Positions 13,726-22,720 are shown, numbered from the stretch's first letter. The stretch is DNA of 42,772 nucleotides from Streptomyces sp. DH41 (GCF_029813785.1 NZ_JARVKY010000041.1:1-42772), one strand, 5' to 3'. Made by a program: numbers and translations. Notes: generated by a model not told the origin, from the letters alone.

Positions 13726-14865
13726 ATGACGATGCCTACGCCAGAGGAGCGGGCCGGAGAAGCCTACGCGGAGGCCGCTGCGGAGGCGGTGCAGACCTCC
13801 GTGATGGCTTTCCGTCTGGTCATGGCCATCGCGGACGCCGTACGCCGTCAGCAGCAGAAGAGGGCCGGGAAGGAGGACGAACTCCCGGACGCCGAGAAGG
13901 CGGCGGCGGAGGCCTCGGAAGAGGTGAAGAAGTTCCTCCCGGAGGACATCAGTACGGCGTTGCTGGAGGGCGCGGACTGGCCCCAGCTCGCCCAGCAGCT
14001 CATGGCGCTCAAGGCGGCCGGGGTTGACTTGGAGGCGATGCTCCCGCGCGTCGGCGAGATCACCGTGACGGTTCGGGACCAGGTCGCGGCGAACGCCGAG
14101 AAGGTCAAGCGCGCGGGCACCGAGGAGTGGGCGAAGGCCCTGCGGGAGACGTTGCCGGCGGGACCGGTGCGGGAGGCGATCTTGTCCTCCCCGGCGTGGC
14201 CGGAGATGGCCCGGACGATGGCGACGCTGAACGAGCGGGGAGTCGACGTACGGGCGATCCTCGCGTCCGCGTACGAGGAGGGCGTCGGCGTCGACCAGGC
14301 CGTCGGCAAGGTGCTCGCGGCCGCCGAAGTGCCGACCACGAGCCGGGACGCGACGCTGTCGTACGGACCGCTGACGGTCGGGCTGGACATCCCCAAGGAT
14401 CTCGACCTGGGGGACCGGGAGCGGGCCCTTCGGCAACTGGCCATTGAGTCGGAGAATCCGAAGTTCGTGCGCATGGTGCGCGAGGCGATGCCCGGCGCGG
14501 AGCGGGAGGCGGACCTGCTGGTGTCGGCGCGTCATTGGCCGCTGGTGGCCGCGCGGATGGCGGACATGGAGAGCAAGGGTCAGCCGGTCGCGGAGCACCT
14601 GGCCCAGTTGTCGAAGGACCCCTCGTGGCAGGAGGGTCCGCAGTCGCAGATGGGGCGGCGCCTGGTCCAGGCCGCCGTCGACGCACTGCGTAAGCCGGTG
14701 GGTGCGCCGGCGGGGCCGGGGCCGAGGGTGAGCACGGCGGCGGCCCGGTCGACGTCGCCGAGCGTGGGCCCTACTAAGGCCGCGAAGGGGGCGGCACCGA
14801 CCACACCCGGAGTGGCCGCGCACCGCGAGGCCGGGCCCGCGCCGAAGAGTGGCAAGACCCGGTAG
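13726..14865 (+). CDS. WP-repeat mobilization-associated protein
   Basis: A 379-residue protein. I chose the ATG at 13726 because GAGGGGAGC lies 6 bases upstream; GTG 13708, overlapping the relaxase stop, is possible. It is acidic and all-helical, with a repeated unit centred on WP: W85 (EGADWPQLAQQLMALKAAGV), W158 (SSPAWPEMARTMATLNERGV), W271 (SARHWPLVAARMADMESKG) and a weaker one at W301. The same unit occurs once in the C-terminus of the relaxase encoded upstream, so this protein may bind the relaxase or a common partner such as the coupling protein. The C-terminal 55 residues are Pro/Ala/Thr-rich. No enzyme motif is visible. Confidence 0.78.
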   Translation: MTMPTPEERAGEAYAEAAAEAVQTSVMAFRLVMAIADAVRRQQQKRAGKEDELPDAEKAAAEASEEVKKFLPEDISTALLEGADWPQLAQQLMALKAAGVDLEAMLPRVGEITVTVRDQVAANAEKVKRAGTEEWAKALRETLPAGPVREAILSSPAWPEMARTMATLNERGVDVRAILASAYEEGVGVDQAVGKVLAAAEVPTTSRDATLSYGPLTVGLDIPKDLDLGDRERALRQLAIESENPKFVRMVREAMPGAEREADLLVSARHWPLVAARMADMESKGQPVAEHLAQLSKDPSWQEGPQSQMGRRLVQAAVDALRKPVGAPAGPGPRVSTAAARSTSPSVGPTKAAKGAAPTTPGVAAHREAGPAPKSGKTR

Positions 14866-14884
14866 AGCACCGGGCGGGCAGCAC

Positions 14885-14922
14885 CGTGTGCCGCAGACCG
14901 GAGAGGCGGTCTGCGGCACACG
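14885..14922. terminator. Bidirectional terminator
   Basis: A perfect 15-bp stem CGTGTGCCGCAGACC (14885-14899) with 14908-14922 and an 8-base loop, between the convergent WP-repeat gene and peptidoglycan-hydrolase gene. Confidence 0.85.
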
Positions 14923-14932
14923 TCGTTTCGGG

Positions 14933-15982
14933 TCAGGGCCGTGTGGCGCCGTAGTAGTCGGCGTCGGGCATGGCGGTGGCCAGGGCGACGAGTTCGACGT
15001 TCTTGCCGGTGCGGGGGGCGTGGAGGACGTTGCCGTCTCCGGCGTACAGGGCGACGTGGTAGATCGCGCCGGAGCCTCCGTGACTCCAGAAAAGCAGGTC
15101 GCCCGGCTTGAGATCCTGGCGGGATACGGCGCGGTCGGAGGTGGCTCCGTACTGGGCGGCCGCGGTCCGGGGGAGCTTCAGGTCGGGCCAGTAGGCGTAC
15201 TGGACGAGCGAGGAGCAGTCGAAGCCGACGGTGTCGTCGGCGACGCAGGTGCCGTTCCGGTATCCGCCGCCTCCGCTGCAAAAGCCCAGGGAAGGGCCCT
15301 GGGGTCCGCCGCCTCCGTAGGCGTAGGGGGTGCCGAGTCGTCCGGCGGCCTTGCGTAGGGCGTCGGCGCCGGATCCGGAGCCTTCGATCTGGAGTCGGCT
15401 GGGGCCCTCGAACTGCTTCATCGTGGCGAGGATGATGCGGACGTAATTCTGGGTCTCGGCGTAGGGCGGGATGCCCCGGTACTTCTCGACCGCGCCCCAT
15501 CCGGCGTTGTAGCCGGCCAGAGCGAGGGAGCGGGCGTCGCCGCCGTATCCGGAGCTTTTCGCCTGCTTGATCAGCGAGCACATCATGCGGCCCTGGGCCA
15601 TGACGGCGTCGCCGATGTCCCACGGGCTGGCCTCGCCGTTCTTGTCGGAGTCCCTGCCCCACGTCGCCCAGGTGCCGGGCATGAACTGGGCTGGTCCCTG
15701 CGCGCCGACGTGGGAGCGGGCTCGGGTCTCGAACCGGCTCTCCTGGTACAGCTGGGCGGCGAGCAGGGCCGCGGTCAGTTCGGGCTGCTTGCATTCCTCG
15801 GCGGCCTTGAGGATCCAGGCGCGGAACTCTTCGGGGACGCCTTTGATGCCGCCGGCGCCGCCCCCGCCGGTGACTTCGGTGGCTTCGGCGTTGCCGTCGA
15901 CGAGCACCATGGCCATCAGGCCGGTGACGGCCAGCACGAGCAGTGCGACCACGGCGGCGGCAGCTCTGATGAGCAGCTTCAC
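14933..15982 (-). CDS. Two-domain peptidoglycan hydrolase (lytic transglycosylase + NlpC/P60)
   Basis: A 349-residue exported cell-wall hydrolase of the VirB1 kind. Residues 1-30 form a signal or membrane anchor (AVVALLVLAVTGLMAMVLV). Residues about 50-195 are a lytic transglycosylase domain with catalytic E81 in YQESRF, AQGPAQFMPGTW and LALAGYNAGWGAVEKY. Residues about 205-345 are an NlpC/P60 endopeptidase domain with C256 in FDCSSLVQYAY and H309 in YHVALYAGDG. Together they could open the wall for the mating channel. It is encoded on the strand opposite to the channel operon and shares a GTGA overlap with an upstream XRE regulator, so its expression is probably controlled separately. Confidence 0.9.
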   Translation of the reverse strand: MKLLIRAAAAVVALLVLAVTGLMAMVLVDGNAEATEVTGGGGAGGIKGVPEEFRAWILKAAEECKQPELTAALLAAQLYQESRFETRARSHVGAQGPAQFMPGTWATWGRDSDKNGEASPWDIGDAVMAQGRMMCSLIKQAKSSGYGGDARSLALAGYNAGWGAVEKYRGIPPYAETQNYVRIILATMKQFEGPSRLQIEGSGSGADALRKAAGRLGTPYAYGGGGPQGPSLGFCSGGGGYRNGTCVADDTVGFDCSSLVQYAYWPDLKLPRTAAAQYGATSDRAVSRQDLKPGDLLFWSHGGSGAIYHVALYAGDGNVLHAPRTGKNVELVALATAMPDADYYGATRP

Positions 15983-16449
15983 GCGTTAGATCCCCCCGTT
16001 AACCGCTTGCCGCGCCGGTGTGTCTGCGCGGCAACTTTGCGTCGTACTAGATCACGAGCCGTCTGATGGGCGCCCGTCCATTGCGCGAGCGTCAGTCCGT
16101 ACGCGGCGGCCCAGGCGGCTGCGGATCGTACGCCGGCGACGCCGCGTTGCACCTGGGAGACCTGCTGGCGGACGACGCCGATGCGCGCTCCCATTTGGGC
16201 CTGGGTGAGTCCGAGCCGCCAACGTGTGTCACGTAAGGTCAGAGTCCGCTCACGGTGCAGGAGTTCACTGACCGGAACTCCCAGCGTCCGGGCGATGGCG
16301 TTGGCGACTCGGGGGCGTGGCTGGTGGGTGCCTTTTTCAGCGGAGCGCACGGTGTTCGGGCTGACTCCTGCGGCGGTGGCCAGGTCTTCGGTGGAAATTC
16401 TGGCCTGGAGCCGCAGAGCGCGGGCCCGGGCGCCGTCGTACAACGCCAC
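15979..16449 (-). CDS. Regulator with two XRE-like HTH domains
   Basis: A 156-residue protein starting at the GTG at 16449. Two helix-turn-helix units are visible: residues 12-65 (LRLQARISTEDLATAAGVSPNTVRSAEKGTHQPRPR shows the XRE pattern, ending in LGVPVSELL) and residues 70-125 (DTRWRLGLTQAQMGARIGVVRQQVSQVQRGV). The end is basic. It overlaps the hydrolase gene and lies divergent to the channel operon, so it probably controls both from the shared intergenic region. Confidence 0.85.
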   Translation of the reverse strand: MALYDGARARALRLQARISTEDLATAAGVSPNTVRSAEKGTHQPRPRVANAIARTLGVPVSELLHRERTLTLRDTRWRLGLTQAQMGARIGVVRQQVSQVQRGVAGVRSAAAWAAAYGLTLAQWTGAHQTARDLVRRKVAAQTHRRGKRLTGGSNA

Positions 16450-16578
16450 TGCTCATCTGACCTTTCACCGACGCAAAAATTGCTACTCACTGTTGTCAGC
16501 GGATCACGCTAGCCTCAGTAGTCACACAGCCCAAGATCACGGCTGGCCAAACACACTCAGACAGGGGGGAGTTGCGGC
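16450..16578. promoter_or_regulatory. Divergent promoter region, hydrolase/XRE versus channel operon
   Basis: This 129-base gap separates the double-HTH regulator gene from the channel operon and is AT-richer than its surroundings (CGCAAAAATTGCTACTCACT). TTGCTA and TTGTCA on the plus strand and CTGACA on the minus strand are possible -35 elements; no -10 box is clear. GGGGGGA at 16564-16570 is the ribosome binding site of the next gene. Confidence 0.5.
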
Positions 16579-17055
16579 GTGATGACCCAAACCGGGGTGG
16601 TAATCCCGCAGGTCAGTGCACCGGTTGGACTCCGGTACGCGCTGATTCCGGTGCACGGGTACGGCATTGCCGGGGCGGTGGTCTCCCGGATGCTTGACCT
16701 CCGAGGCGAGGGTACGGCCAGGCTGCTGCACCCCAACGAGTCCATTCCGTACGGGGCTCTACCGGTGTTGCTGGCCGAGACGACCGTGTACGGGGCGAGC
16801 TGTGTGGAGCACATGCTGCGCAACTGGACGACCGGTCTGCCGCGTCCGTGGCTGGTGCTGGTCTCCGACGCACCGGCGAGGCCCGTCCCGGCCGCGCGCT
16901 ACCGCATCCGGGCTCTGGAGAGCCGTCTGGCGGGGGTGGCGCGGGTGCCGTACCTGCCAGTGCTGCGGACGGTCGAGGGCGCCGACGAGGCCCTGGAGCA
17001 CAAAGACGTGAGGGCCGCGGCGGAGAAGCTGCGGCGCCAGATGGAAGGGAACTGA
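16579..17055 (+). CDS. Hypothetical protein, first gene of channel operon
   Basis: A 158-residue protein starting at the GTG at 16579, about 8 bases after a GGGGGGAG ribosome binding site; an ATG at 16582 is directly next to it. It has a mixed alpha/beta look with hydrophobic strands (RYALIPVHGYGIAGAVVSRML, VLLAETTVYGASCVEHML, PWLVLVSDAP) and a charged C-terminal helix (ADEALEHKDVRAAAEKLRRQM). GYGIAGA is glycine-rich but is not a proper Walker A. It is likely a cytoplasmic accessory protein of the transfer apparatus; I do not recognise the family. Confidence 0.8.
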   Translation: MMTQTGVVIPQVSAPVGLRYALIPVHGYGIAGAVVSRMLDLRGEGTARLLHPNESIPYGALPVLLAETTVYGASCVEHMLRNWTTGLPRPWLVLVSDAPARPVPAARYRIRALESRLAGVARVPYLPVLRTVEGADEALEHKDVRAAAEKLRRQMEGN

Positions 17056-17058
17056 ACG

Positions 17059-17355
17059 ATGTACCTGGCCATGGCCTACGAGGCGGTCACGTTCGCAGCC
17101 GCCGACATCCCCGGCGCCGAGCCCACCGAGATCCCCGGACTCGCTGACCCCGTGGCCAAGCTGTTCGGTTACGGCCTGTGGATCTTGGTCTTGGCGGGCG
17201 CAGGGGGCGCGGGCTTCGGTGTCTACAAGCTGGCGGTCGCGGACAAGAGCCGCAACGGCGGCGGGTCCGAGCCGTTCAAGTGGATGGGCGGCGGGGTGGC
17301 CACGATCATGTTGGCCGGGAGCCTGATCACCATCCTCAACGGCATCGCGGGTTAG
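17059..17355 (+). CDS. Small two-pass membrane protein, pilin/VirB2-like
   Basis: A 98-residue protein starting 3 bases after the previous stop, with GAAGGGAA upstream. Two membrane segments are clear: LFGYGLWILVLAGAGGAGFGVYKL and WMGGGVATIMLAGSLITILNGIAG, both Gly/Ala-rich and joined by a short basic loop. Size, topology and position before the VirB8-like and VirB6-like genes fit a VirB2/TrbC-type subunit or a small inner-membrane channel protein. The assignment is by position and topology only. Confidence 0.75.
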   Translation: MYLAMAYEAVTFAAADIPGAEPTEIPGLADPVAKLFGYGLWILVLAGAGGAGFGVYKLAVADKSRNGGGSEPFKWMGGGVATIMLAGSLITILNGIAG

Positions 17356-17365
17356 GCGGCGCGCT

Positions 17366-18166
17366 GTGTCACGTACGAGGGGAACCTGGAACACCCGCGG
17401 CACCTGGCTGGCAGGCGCCGCCCTCGCGGCGGTGCTGGCCCTGACCGGGTACGCCGTACTCGCCGGCGACGGTGACGAGGAACCGACGGGCAAGGGCGGC
17501 GGGGCGCCGAGCGCGTCCAGCAGCGCCACCTCCAGCCCGGCCCCGGGCTACACCGTCCCTGACGACTGGACCGAGCCGGAGCAGTGGGCAGCACTTCCTC
17601 AAGGCAGCCGCACCGACAAGTACGGCAGCAAGGTGGGCTATCCGCACACCACCGAGGGCGCCGTGGCGATGGCGGTGCACGCCACCAACACCAGCATCGA
17701 ACCGGGGGGCGAGGACGCGGTCGACGGACAGATGCGCGTCTACCACTCGTACATCAGCGCCGCCGACCACAGCGACCAGGCCGCACAGCAGATCGAGCAG
17801 GCCGGACAGCAGACGGACAAGAAGCTGCGCAGGCAGGTGGGCGTGCCCGCCGACGGTGAGCTGCCGCCCGGCTCCTACTCGCGCACCACCGTGATCGGTT
17901 TCAAGGTGCTCAAGAAGACCGAGGACGAGGTCAGCGTCTGGCTGCTGGGCCGGGTGGCGGTGAAGAAGGGCGAGCTGGAGAAGGAGTCCACCTCCTACAT
18001 CCGCCTGCTGATGGGTGCCCGGTGGGAGGACGGGGACTGGAAGCTGTCGGGCCAGGCGAGCGTGGACGCACAGAAGCAGGCCGGTTCCAGTAAGCCGGGG
18101 ATGGCCGTCCCGGGCGATCCCCAGTTCAACGAATACGGATGGGTCGCCATCCGTGAGGCGTCGTGA
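17366..18166 (+). CDS. VirB8/TcpC-like channel protein
   Basis: A 266-residue protein with a GTG start. A short basic N-terminus precedes one membrane segment (LAGAALAAVLALTGYAVLAG, about 14-33), followed by a Ser/Ala/Pro linker and an extracellular domain of about 210 residues. That domain has helices (GAVAMAVHATNT, DQAAQQIEQAGQQTD) followed by strands (RTTVIGFKVLKKTEDEVSVWLLGRVAV, SYIRLLMGARWEDGDWKLSG), the order expected for an NTF2-like fold as in VirB8 and TcpC. Such proteins are bitopic scaffold parts of type IV channels. Its stop overlaps the next start (GTGA). Confidence 0.75.
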   Translation: MSRTRGTWNTRGTWLAGAALAAVLALTGYAVLAGDGDEEPTGKGGGAPSASSSATSSPAPGYTVPDDWTEPEQWAALPQGSRTDKYGSKVGYPHTTEGAVAMAVHATNTSIEPGGEDAVDGQMRVYHSYISAADHSDQAAQQIEQAGQQTDKKLRRQVGVPADGELPPGSYSRTTVIGFKVLKKTEDEVSVWLLGRVAVKKGELEKESTSYIRLLMGARWEDGDWKLSGQASVDAQKQAGSSKPGMAVPGDPQFNEYGWVAIREAS

Positions 18167-19677
18167 GGCGCCTGGCGGCGGTGCTGCTGGCCCTGGTCGC
18201 CGTGCTCGGGCTGGCCGTGGCCGCGCCGCAGCCCGCGGTGGCCGACGGGCCGGTCGGCACCGGCGTCGAGTGGGCCTGTGACGGCGCAGCCACCGTGTCA
18301 CCGATCGGGGTCGTCGGCAACATCATCAGCGGCGGCGCCGTGTACGACATGTGCGAGAAGATCGGCGACACTGCCGACGAGAAGGTCAAGGAGGCCTGGA
18401 ACGAGGTCTGGGAGAGCGTTCTCGGCGACGTGATCAACTCGGCCGCCGACGTCACGAAGTGGACCATCAAGAAGGTCCTGACCGTCGCCCTGATGGGGCC
18501 GTCGGTCGACCTGGAGGGCACGGGTCTGTTCGGTAAGGACGCCACCCTCGCAGGCATGCTGACCTGGCTCGGACTTGTCATCGCCACAGCCGGGGCCATG
18601 TGGCAGATCGGGAAAATGGCCATCACCGGCCAGTCCAAACACATCGGCCGGGCGATGCTCGGGTGGGTGGAGAACATCATCCTGTCGGCCGTCGGCGTCG
18701 CGCTGATCGCGTTGCTGCTGGCCGCCGGGGACGCGTTGACCACCGGTCTGGTGGACGCCACGTTCAAGGACGACGGCAAGGCCTACGAGACGATCGTCGG
18801 CGTCATGGTGCCCGCCGCGGTCAAGAACCCGGTCACCATGCTGTGCGTGGTGACCGTTCTGCTGCTCATCGGCTTCATCCAGCTGATCCTGGTGTTCCTG
18901 CGGCAGAGCGCGATCCCGATCCAGTGTCTGCTGCTGCCGGTGGCCGGCGGCGGCCGCGTCGGCGGCGACGTCACCCGGCAGTGGGCACCGCGCCTGATCA
19001 CTTCGATCCTCGTGGTCATCGCCTACAAGCCGATCCTCGCCGTCATCATCTGCGTCGGCTTCAGCGAGTTCGGCCACGCCAACACCCTGGCCGAATGGCT
19101 GCGAGGCTGCGCCACCTTCCTCCTGGCGATCCTCGCGCCCGGCCCGCTCACGCGCATCTTCGCCCCGTTCGGCGAGGCGGTCGGCGGCGGCATGGCCTCC
19201 GGAGGTGTGGGCGGCGCGCTGTCCGCAGCCGGGGGCTACTTCAAGGGCAAGCAGGACGGTGAGGGCAAGGGCGAGGGCGGCGTTGCTCCCATGACGCCCC
19301 TGGAGTACGCGCGCTACGTCGAGCAGTCCATGGGCAGCCAGAACGGACCCGAGGGCCGGGACGGTTCGTCCGGCCAGGGCGGCACGAACGGCAGCGATGC
19401 CCAGACCCAGGCGGCCCGCAACCAGGCCAGCCGCACGCCCGTTCCGGGGCAGGCGGCCGGGGGCGAGGGCCCGGCAGGTCAGGGCGCCGGCGGCTTGGCC
19501 GGTGGCGCCGGAGGCCAGAGCGCCGGTGCGGCCGGAGGCGGAAGCGCCGCGGGCGCCGCGGGCGGGGCAGGCGCCGCCGCCGGCGGGGCCGGAATCGCCA
19601 TCCAGGTCCTGGACGGCGTGAACAACACCATCCAGGACGCGAGCGGACAGATCGGAAGCGGGGGCAACAACCAGTGA
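18163..19677 (+). CDS. VirB6-like polytopic membrane protein
   Basis: A 504-residue protein with a signal peptide (RRLAAVLLALVAVLGLAVAA, cleavage near AVADG) and at least five membrane segments: AGMLTWLGLVIATAGAMW, NIILSAVGVALIALLLAAG, VTMLCVVTVLLLIGFIQLIL, LITSILVVIAYKPILAVIIC and CATFLLAILAPGP. The last 150 residues are a Gly/Ala/Gln-rich low-complexity tail with little charge. This matches the VirB6/TrbL-type inner-membrane part of actinobacterial type IV systems. It overlaps its neighbours by GTGA at both ends and is cotranslated with them. Confidence 0.8.
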   Translation: MRRLAAVLLALVAVLGLAVAAPQPAVADGPVGTGVEWACDGAATVSPIGVVGNIISGGAVYDMCEKIGDTADEKVKEAWNEVWESVLGDVINSAADVTKWTIKKVLTVALMGPSVDLEGTGLFGKDATLAGMLTWLGLVIATAGAMWQIGKMAITGQSKHIGRAMLGWVENIILSAVGVALIALLLAAGDALTTGLVDATFKDDGKAYETIVGVMVPAAVKNPVTMLCVVTVLLLIGFIQLILVFLRQSAIPIQCLLLPVAGGGRVGGDVTRQWAPRLITSILVVIAYKPILAVIICVGFSEFGHANTLAEWLRGCATFLLAILAPGPLTRIFAPFGEAVGGGMASGGVGGALSAAGGYFKGKQDGEGKGEGGVAPMTPLEYARYVEQSMGSQNGPEGRDGSSGQGGTNGSDAQTQAARNQASRTPVPGQAAGGEGPAGQGAGGLAGGAGGQSAGAAGGGSAAGAAGGAGAAAGGAGIAIQVLDGVNNTIQDASGQIGSGGNNQ

Positions 19678-21128
19678 GCACCCAGCACGAGGTGCCCAAG
19701 GCCCTCATGGTCGACGGGTTCCGCACCCGCCGCAGCTTCGGCTTCGGCGGGCTCAGCAAGGGCGCCACGATGATCGCGGCCCTGGTCCTGGTGGCCGAGG
19801 GAATCATCGGCACCCAGGCACCGGCCTCCCTGCTCGTGACCATCCCGGTCACCCTGGCGATCCTCGCGCTGGCCGCGTCCAGCCGCCACGGCATGCCCGC
19901 CCTGTCCTACTACTGGGCCAAGCTGTCGTGGCGGCGGGCCGCCCGCGTGGACGCCACCTCCTACCGGCGGGTGCTGCTCCCGCACCCCTACGCGCTCGAC
20001 CTGCCGGGCGTGGGCGCCTCCTCCACCCTGATCAAGGCCTACGACCCGACCACCGGCAGGAACGTCGGCGTCGTCCACGACCGCGCGAGCGGCCGCATGG
20101 CCGTCACCACACTCCTCGCTCCCGGCGGCAGCCTGATGGCCCCCACCGGCACCGTGCAGAGCAGCCTGCGCACCTGGTCCTCGGTCCTGGACGCCATGTC
20201 CACCGACGAGCAGGTCAAGGGCGCCTCGGTGACCATCCAGATCACCCCGGGCGCCGGTGAAGCCCTGGGAGATGACGTGAAGGCCCGCCAGGACCCGGGC
20301 GCCCCACAGCTCGCGAAACAGATCGTCTCCGAGCTGGTGCGCACGACCCCGCACGCCACCGCCAGCGTCGCCCCGTGGATGACCGTCGTCGTCGACCCCA
20401 CGGCCGGCGCCAACCCGCCGCAGGAACTGTCCGACCAGGTCGCCGAGGCGCTGAAGGTCGTGGACTCGCTCGACCTGTCCGGCACCGGCACCGACATCGA
20501 GCGCCGCGCGAACGACGTCGACCTGCGACGCCTCGTCAGAAGCGCCTACGACCCCGACGTGTTCAACGCCCGCGACGCCGATTTCGCCGACCTGTCCTGG
20601 TCGGAGTGCGGGCCGCAGGCCGCTGACGACGGCTGGGAGGAGTACAGCCACGACGGCGGCGTGTCCGTCTCGTGGGTGCTGCGGGAGATGCCGCGCCGCC
20701 CCATCGCCTACAGCGTGCTGCTGCCCCTGCTCGCCCCCGGCCGCTTCCAGCGCCGGATCACCCTGGCCTACCGGGTGCTGGACCCGTACGAGGGTGAGGC
20801 GGTGCTGGAGCGGGAGATCAGCCACGCCCACCAGCGCGCCCAGGCGACCGCCGAGGTCAAGGGCCGGGCCAAGTGGTCGCAGCGCGCGGACACCCAGCGC
20901 GCCGAGCAGGCGGCCGCCCAGATGGCCGGCGGCTCGCAGGTCGTGGACTGGACGCTGATGGTGACCGTCACCGCCCGCCGCACCGCCGACCTGCCCGCAG
21001 CCCGCCAGGAGCTGGAACGGGCGGTCAAGGCCACCCGGGGGATCCGCATGCGTCCCGCCTACGGCGCCCAGGCCGCCGTCTTCGCGGCCGGACTGCCGCT
21101 GGGCTACAACCCTCTCGTGAAGGACTGA
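19674..21128 (+). CDS. SCO6880-family secretion-channel protein
   Basis: A 484-residue protein that matches, from memory, the Streptomyces SCO6880 family found in type IV-like secretion loci. The N-terminus has two membrane segments (GATMIAALVLVAEGIIG and ASLLVTIPVTLAILALAAS), recalling a PrgI/VirB3-like anchor. The rest (about residues 75-484) is cytoplasmic alpha/beta sequence with GVVHDRASGRMAVTTLLAPGGS, PWMTVVVDPTAG and a C-terminal domain ending in TLMVTVTARRTADLPAARQEL. It looks like the non-ATPase N-terminal half of VirB4 encoded as a separate gene, since the ATPase gene follows directly. Confidence 0.82.
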   Translation: MSTQHEVPKALMVDGFRTRRSFGFGGLSKGATMIAALVLVAEGIIGTQAPASLLVTIPVTLAILALAASSRHGMPALSYYWAKLSWRRAARVDATSYRRVLLPHPYALDLPGVGASSTLIKAYDPTTGRNVGVVHDRASGRMAVTTLLAPGGSLMAPTGTVQSSLRTWSSVLDAMSTDEQVKGASVTIQITPGAGEALGDDVKARQDPGAPQLAKQIVSELVRTTPHATASVAPWMTVVVDPTAGANPPQELSDQVAEALKVVDSLDLSGTGTDIERRANDVDLRRLVRSAYDPDVFNARDADFADLSWSECGPQAADDGWEEYSHDGGVSVSWVLREMPRRPIAYSVLLPLLAPGRFQRRITLAYRVLDPYEGEAVLEREISHAHQRAQATAEVKGRAKWSQRADTQRAEQAAAQMAGGSQVVDWTLMVTVTARRTADLPAARQELERAVKATRGIRMRPAYGAQAAVFAAGLPLGYNPLVKD

Positions 21129-21130
21129 CG

Positions 21131-22720
21131 ATGGCGCGTAAGCCCAAACCGTCGACGGTGGCCAGTCCCAAGCGGATGGCCCCCGAGGTCGAGCAGACGC
21201 TCACCCGCGAGGAGCGGCGCGCGGAGAAGAAGCTGCGGAGCCGGTTCGCCCCCCGTCTCGGGTGGGGCGGCCGGTTCGGCGGCCGCGCGCCCGTCGAGGA
21301 CTCCGGCACCGTCTACACCGGCCCCACCACGCAGGCCGGATCCATCTACCCGTTCCTGCTCGGCTCCGGCCTGCCGCCGCGCGGCGTGCCAGTCGGCCGG
21401 GACGTCCTGACCGGCGAGCTGGTGGCCATAGACCCCAGCGGCTGGACCGGAAAACTGACCACTAACCCGGGCGTGTGGGTCATGTCCCAGCCCGGTGCGG
21501 GCAAGAGCGCGCTGGTCAAACGGATCTGCCTGGTCTACTCGGCGTACGGGCACATGGTGTGCGTACCCGGCGACGTCAAGGGCGAGTACTCCACCCTGAT
21601 CAGCGAACTCGGCGGATCCGTGGTGCGCATCGGCGACGGCATCGGCCGTATCAACCCGCTCGACTCCGGCCCGCTCAAGGGCCGCGTGCAGACCCTGCCC
21701 GCCGACCGGCGCGAGGCCCTGCTGGACGTCCTCAACGGGCGTCGGCTCGAGACCCTGGTCGCGCTGCTGTCCACCAAGCACGGCTTGGGCCGGGCGCCGG
21801 ACGAGATCGAACGCAGCGCGCTGGACACCGCAGTCCAGGTGGCCTCCGCCGGCCAGAAGTCGGGCCACGACCCTGTCGTCAAGGACGTCGTGGACGTCCT
21901 GCGCGCGGCACCGGAGGAACTGCGGTCCAAACTCGCAGCCGACGGCGAGCGCTACCAGGACCTCACCCGCTCCGTCGTCGCCGGGCTCGACAACCTCATC
22001 GGCGGCCCCCTCAAGGGCCTGTTCGACGGGCCGACGACCACACCGCTCGACATCAACGCCCCCGCCGTCTCGGTGGACATCTCCGCTCTGCGGGCCCGCG
22101 GCAACGACGTCGTCAGCGCGGGCATGATCGCCACGTGGGCGTACACATACAGCTCGATCGACTCCGCCCGCAGCATCGGCCTGATGGACCGCAAACTGGT
22201 CCTGCCCATGGACGAGATGTGGCGCGCCCTGCGCTCCGGACCCGGCCTGGTCGACGCGATGGACGCGATCTCCCGCCTCAACCGCACCACGGACGACGTC
22301 ACGATCTACGTGACGCACTCCCTGCTGGACGTCGAAGCCCTGCCCACCGAGATGGACCGCGCCAAGGCCAGAGGGCTGATGGACCGCTGCGACACCTGGG
22401 TGCTCGGCGCCTCCACCACGGAGGAGCTGGGCCGCGTCACCGGCAAGCGCATGCTGACTGAGCAGGAGGTGATGATGGTCAGCTCCTGGGCATCGGCCAC
22501 CTCCACCGGCCTGGACATCGACCCCACCACCTACGACGAGGACGACCAGCGGCCCGTGGAAGAAGAGACCACCCGGCACCCGGGCCGCGGTAAGTACCTG
22601 ATCAAGCTCGGCACACGGCCGGGCATCGCCGCCGCGCTCGAACTCACCGCCACCGAGCAACGGCTGTACCGCACGGACACCAACCGACGTCGGGTGACCA
22701 CCAGGGAGGCCAACTCATGA
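21131..22720 (+). CDS. VirB4-like ATPase of the mating channel
   Basis: A 529-residue ATPase starting at the ATG at 21131 with GAAGGA upstream. Walker A is SQPGAGKSA (119-127), followed by the VirB4-typical GDVKGEY; Walker B is LVLPMDEMW with D361-E362; then comes RTTDDVTIYVTHSLLDVEAL. The C-terminal third contains CDTWVLGASTTEELGRV, typical of VirB4/TraC ATPases. It powers assembly of the channel or substrate transfer at the inner membrane. The protein is shorter than VirB4 of Proteobacteria because the N-terminal part seems to be supplied by the preceding SCO6880-like gene. Confidence 0.88.
   Translation: MARKPKPSTVASPKRMAPEVEQTLTREERRAEKKLRSRFAPRLGWGGRFGGRAPVEDSGTVYTGPTTQAGSIYPFLLGSGLPPRGVPVGRDVLTGELVAIDPSGWTGKLTTNPGVWVMSQPGAGKSALVKRICLVYSAYGHMVCVPGDVKGEYSTLISELGGSVVRIGDGIGRINPLDSGPLKGRVQTLPADRREALLDVLNGRRLETLVALLSTKHGLGRAPDEIERSALDTAVQVASAGQKSGHDPVVKDVVDVLRAAPEELRSKLAADGERYQDLTRSVVAGLDNLIGGPLKGLFDGPTTTPLDINAPAVSVDISALRARGNDVVSAGMIATWAYTYSSIDSARSIGLMDRKLVLPMDEMWRALRSGPGLVDAMDAISRLNRTTDDVTIYVTHSLLDVEALPTEMDRAKARGLMDRCDTWVLGASTTEELGRVTGKRMLTEQEVMMVSSWASATSTGLDIDPTTYDEDDQRPVEEETTRHPGRGKYLIKLGTRPGIAAALELTATEQRLYRTDTNRRRVTTREANS

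Noticed and set aside
13552..15794. Long minus-strand frames over the WP-repeat gene and within the hydrolase gene
   Set aside because: They cross the perfect terminator at 14885-14922 and give His/Arg/Pro-rich low-complexity products.
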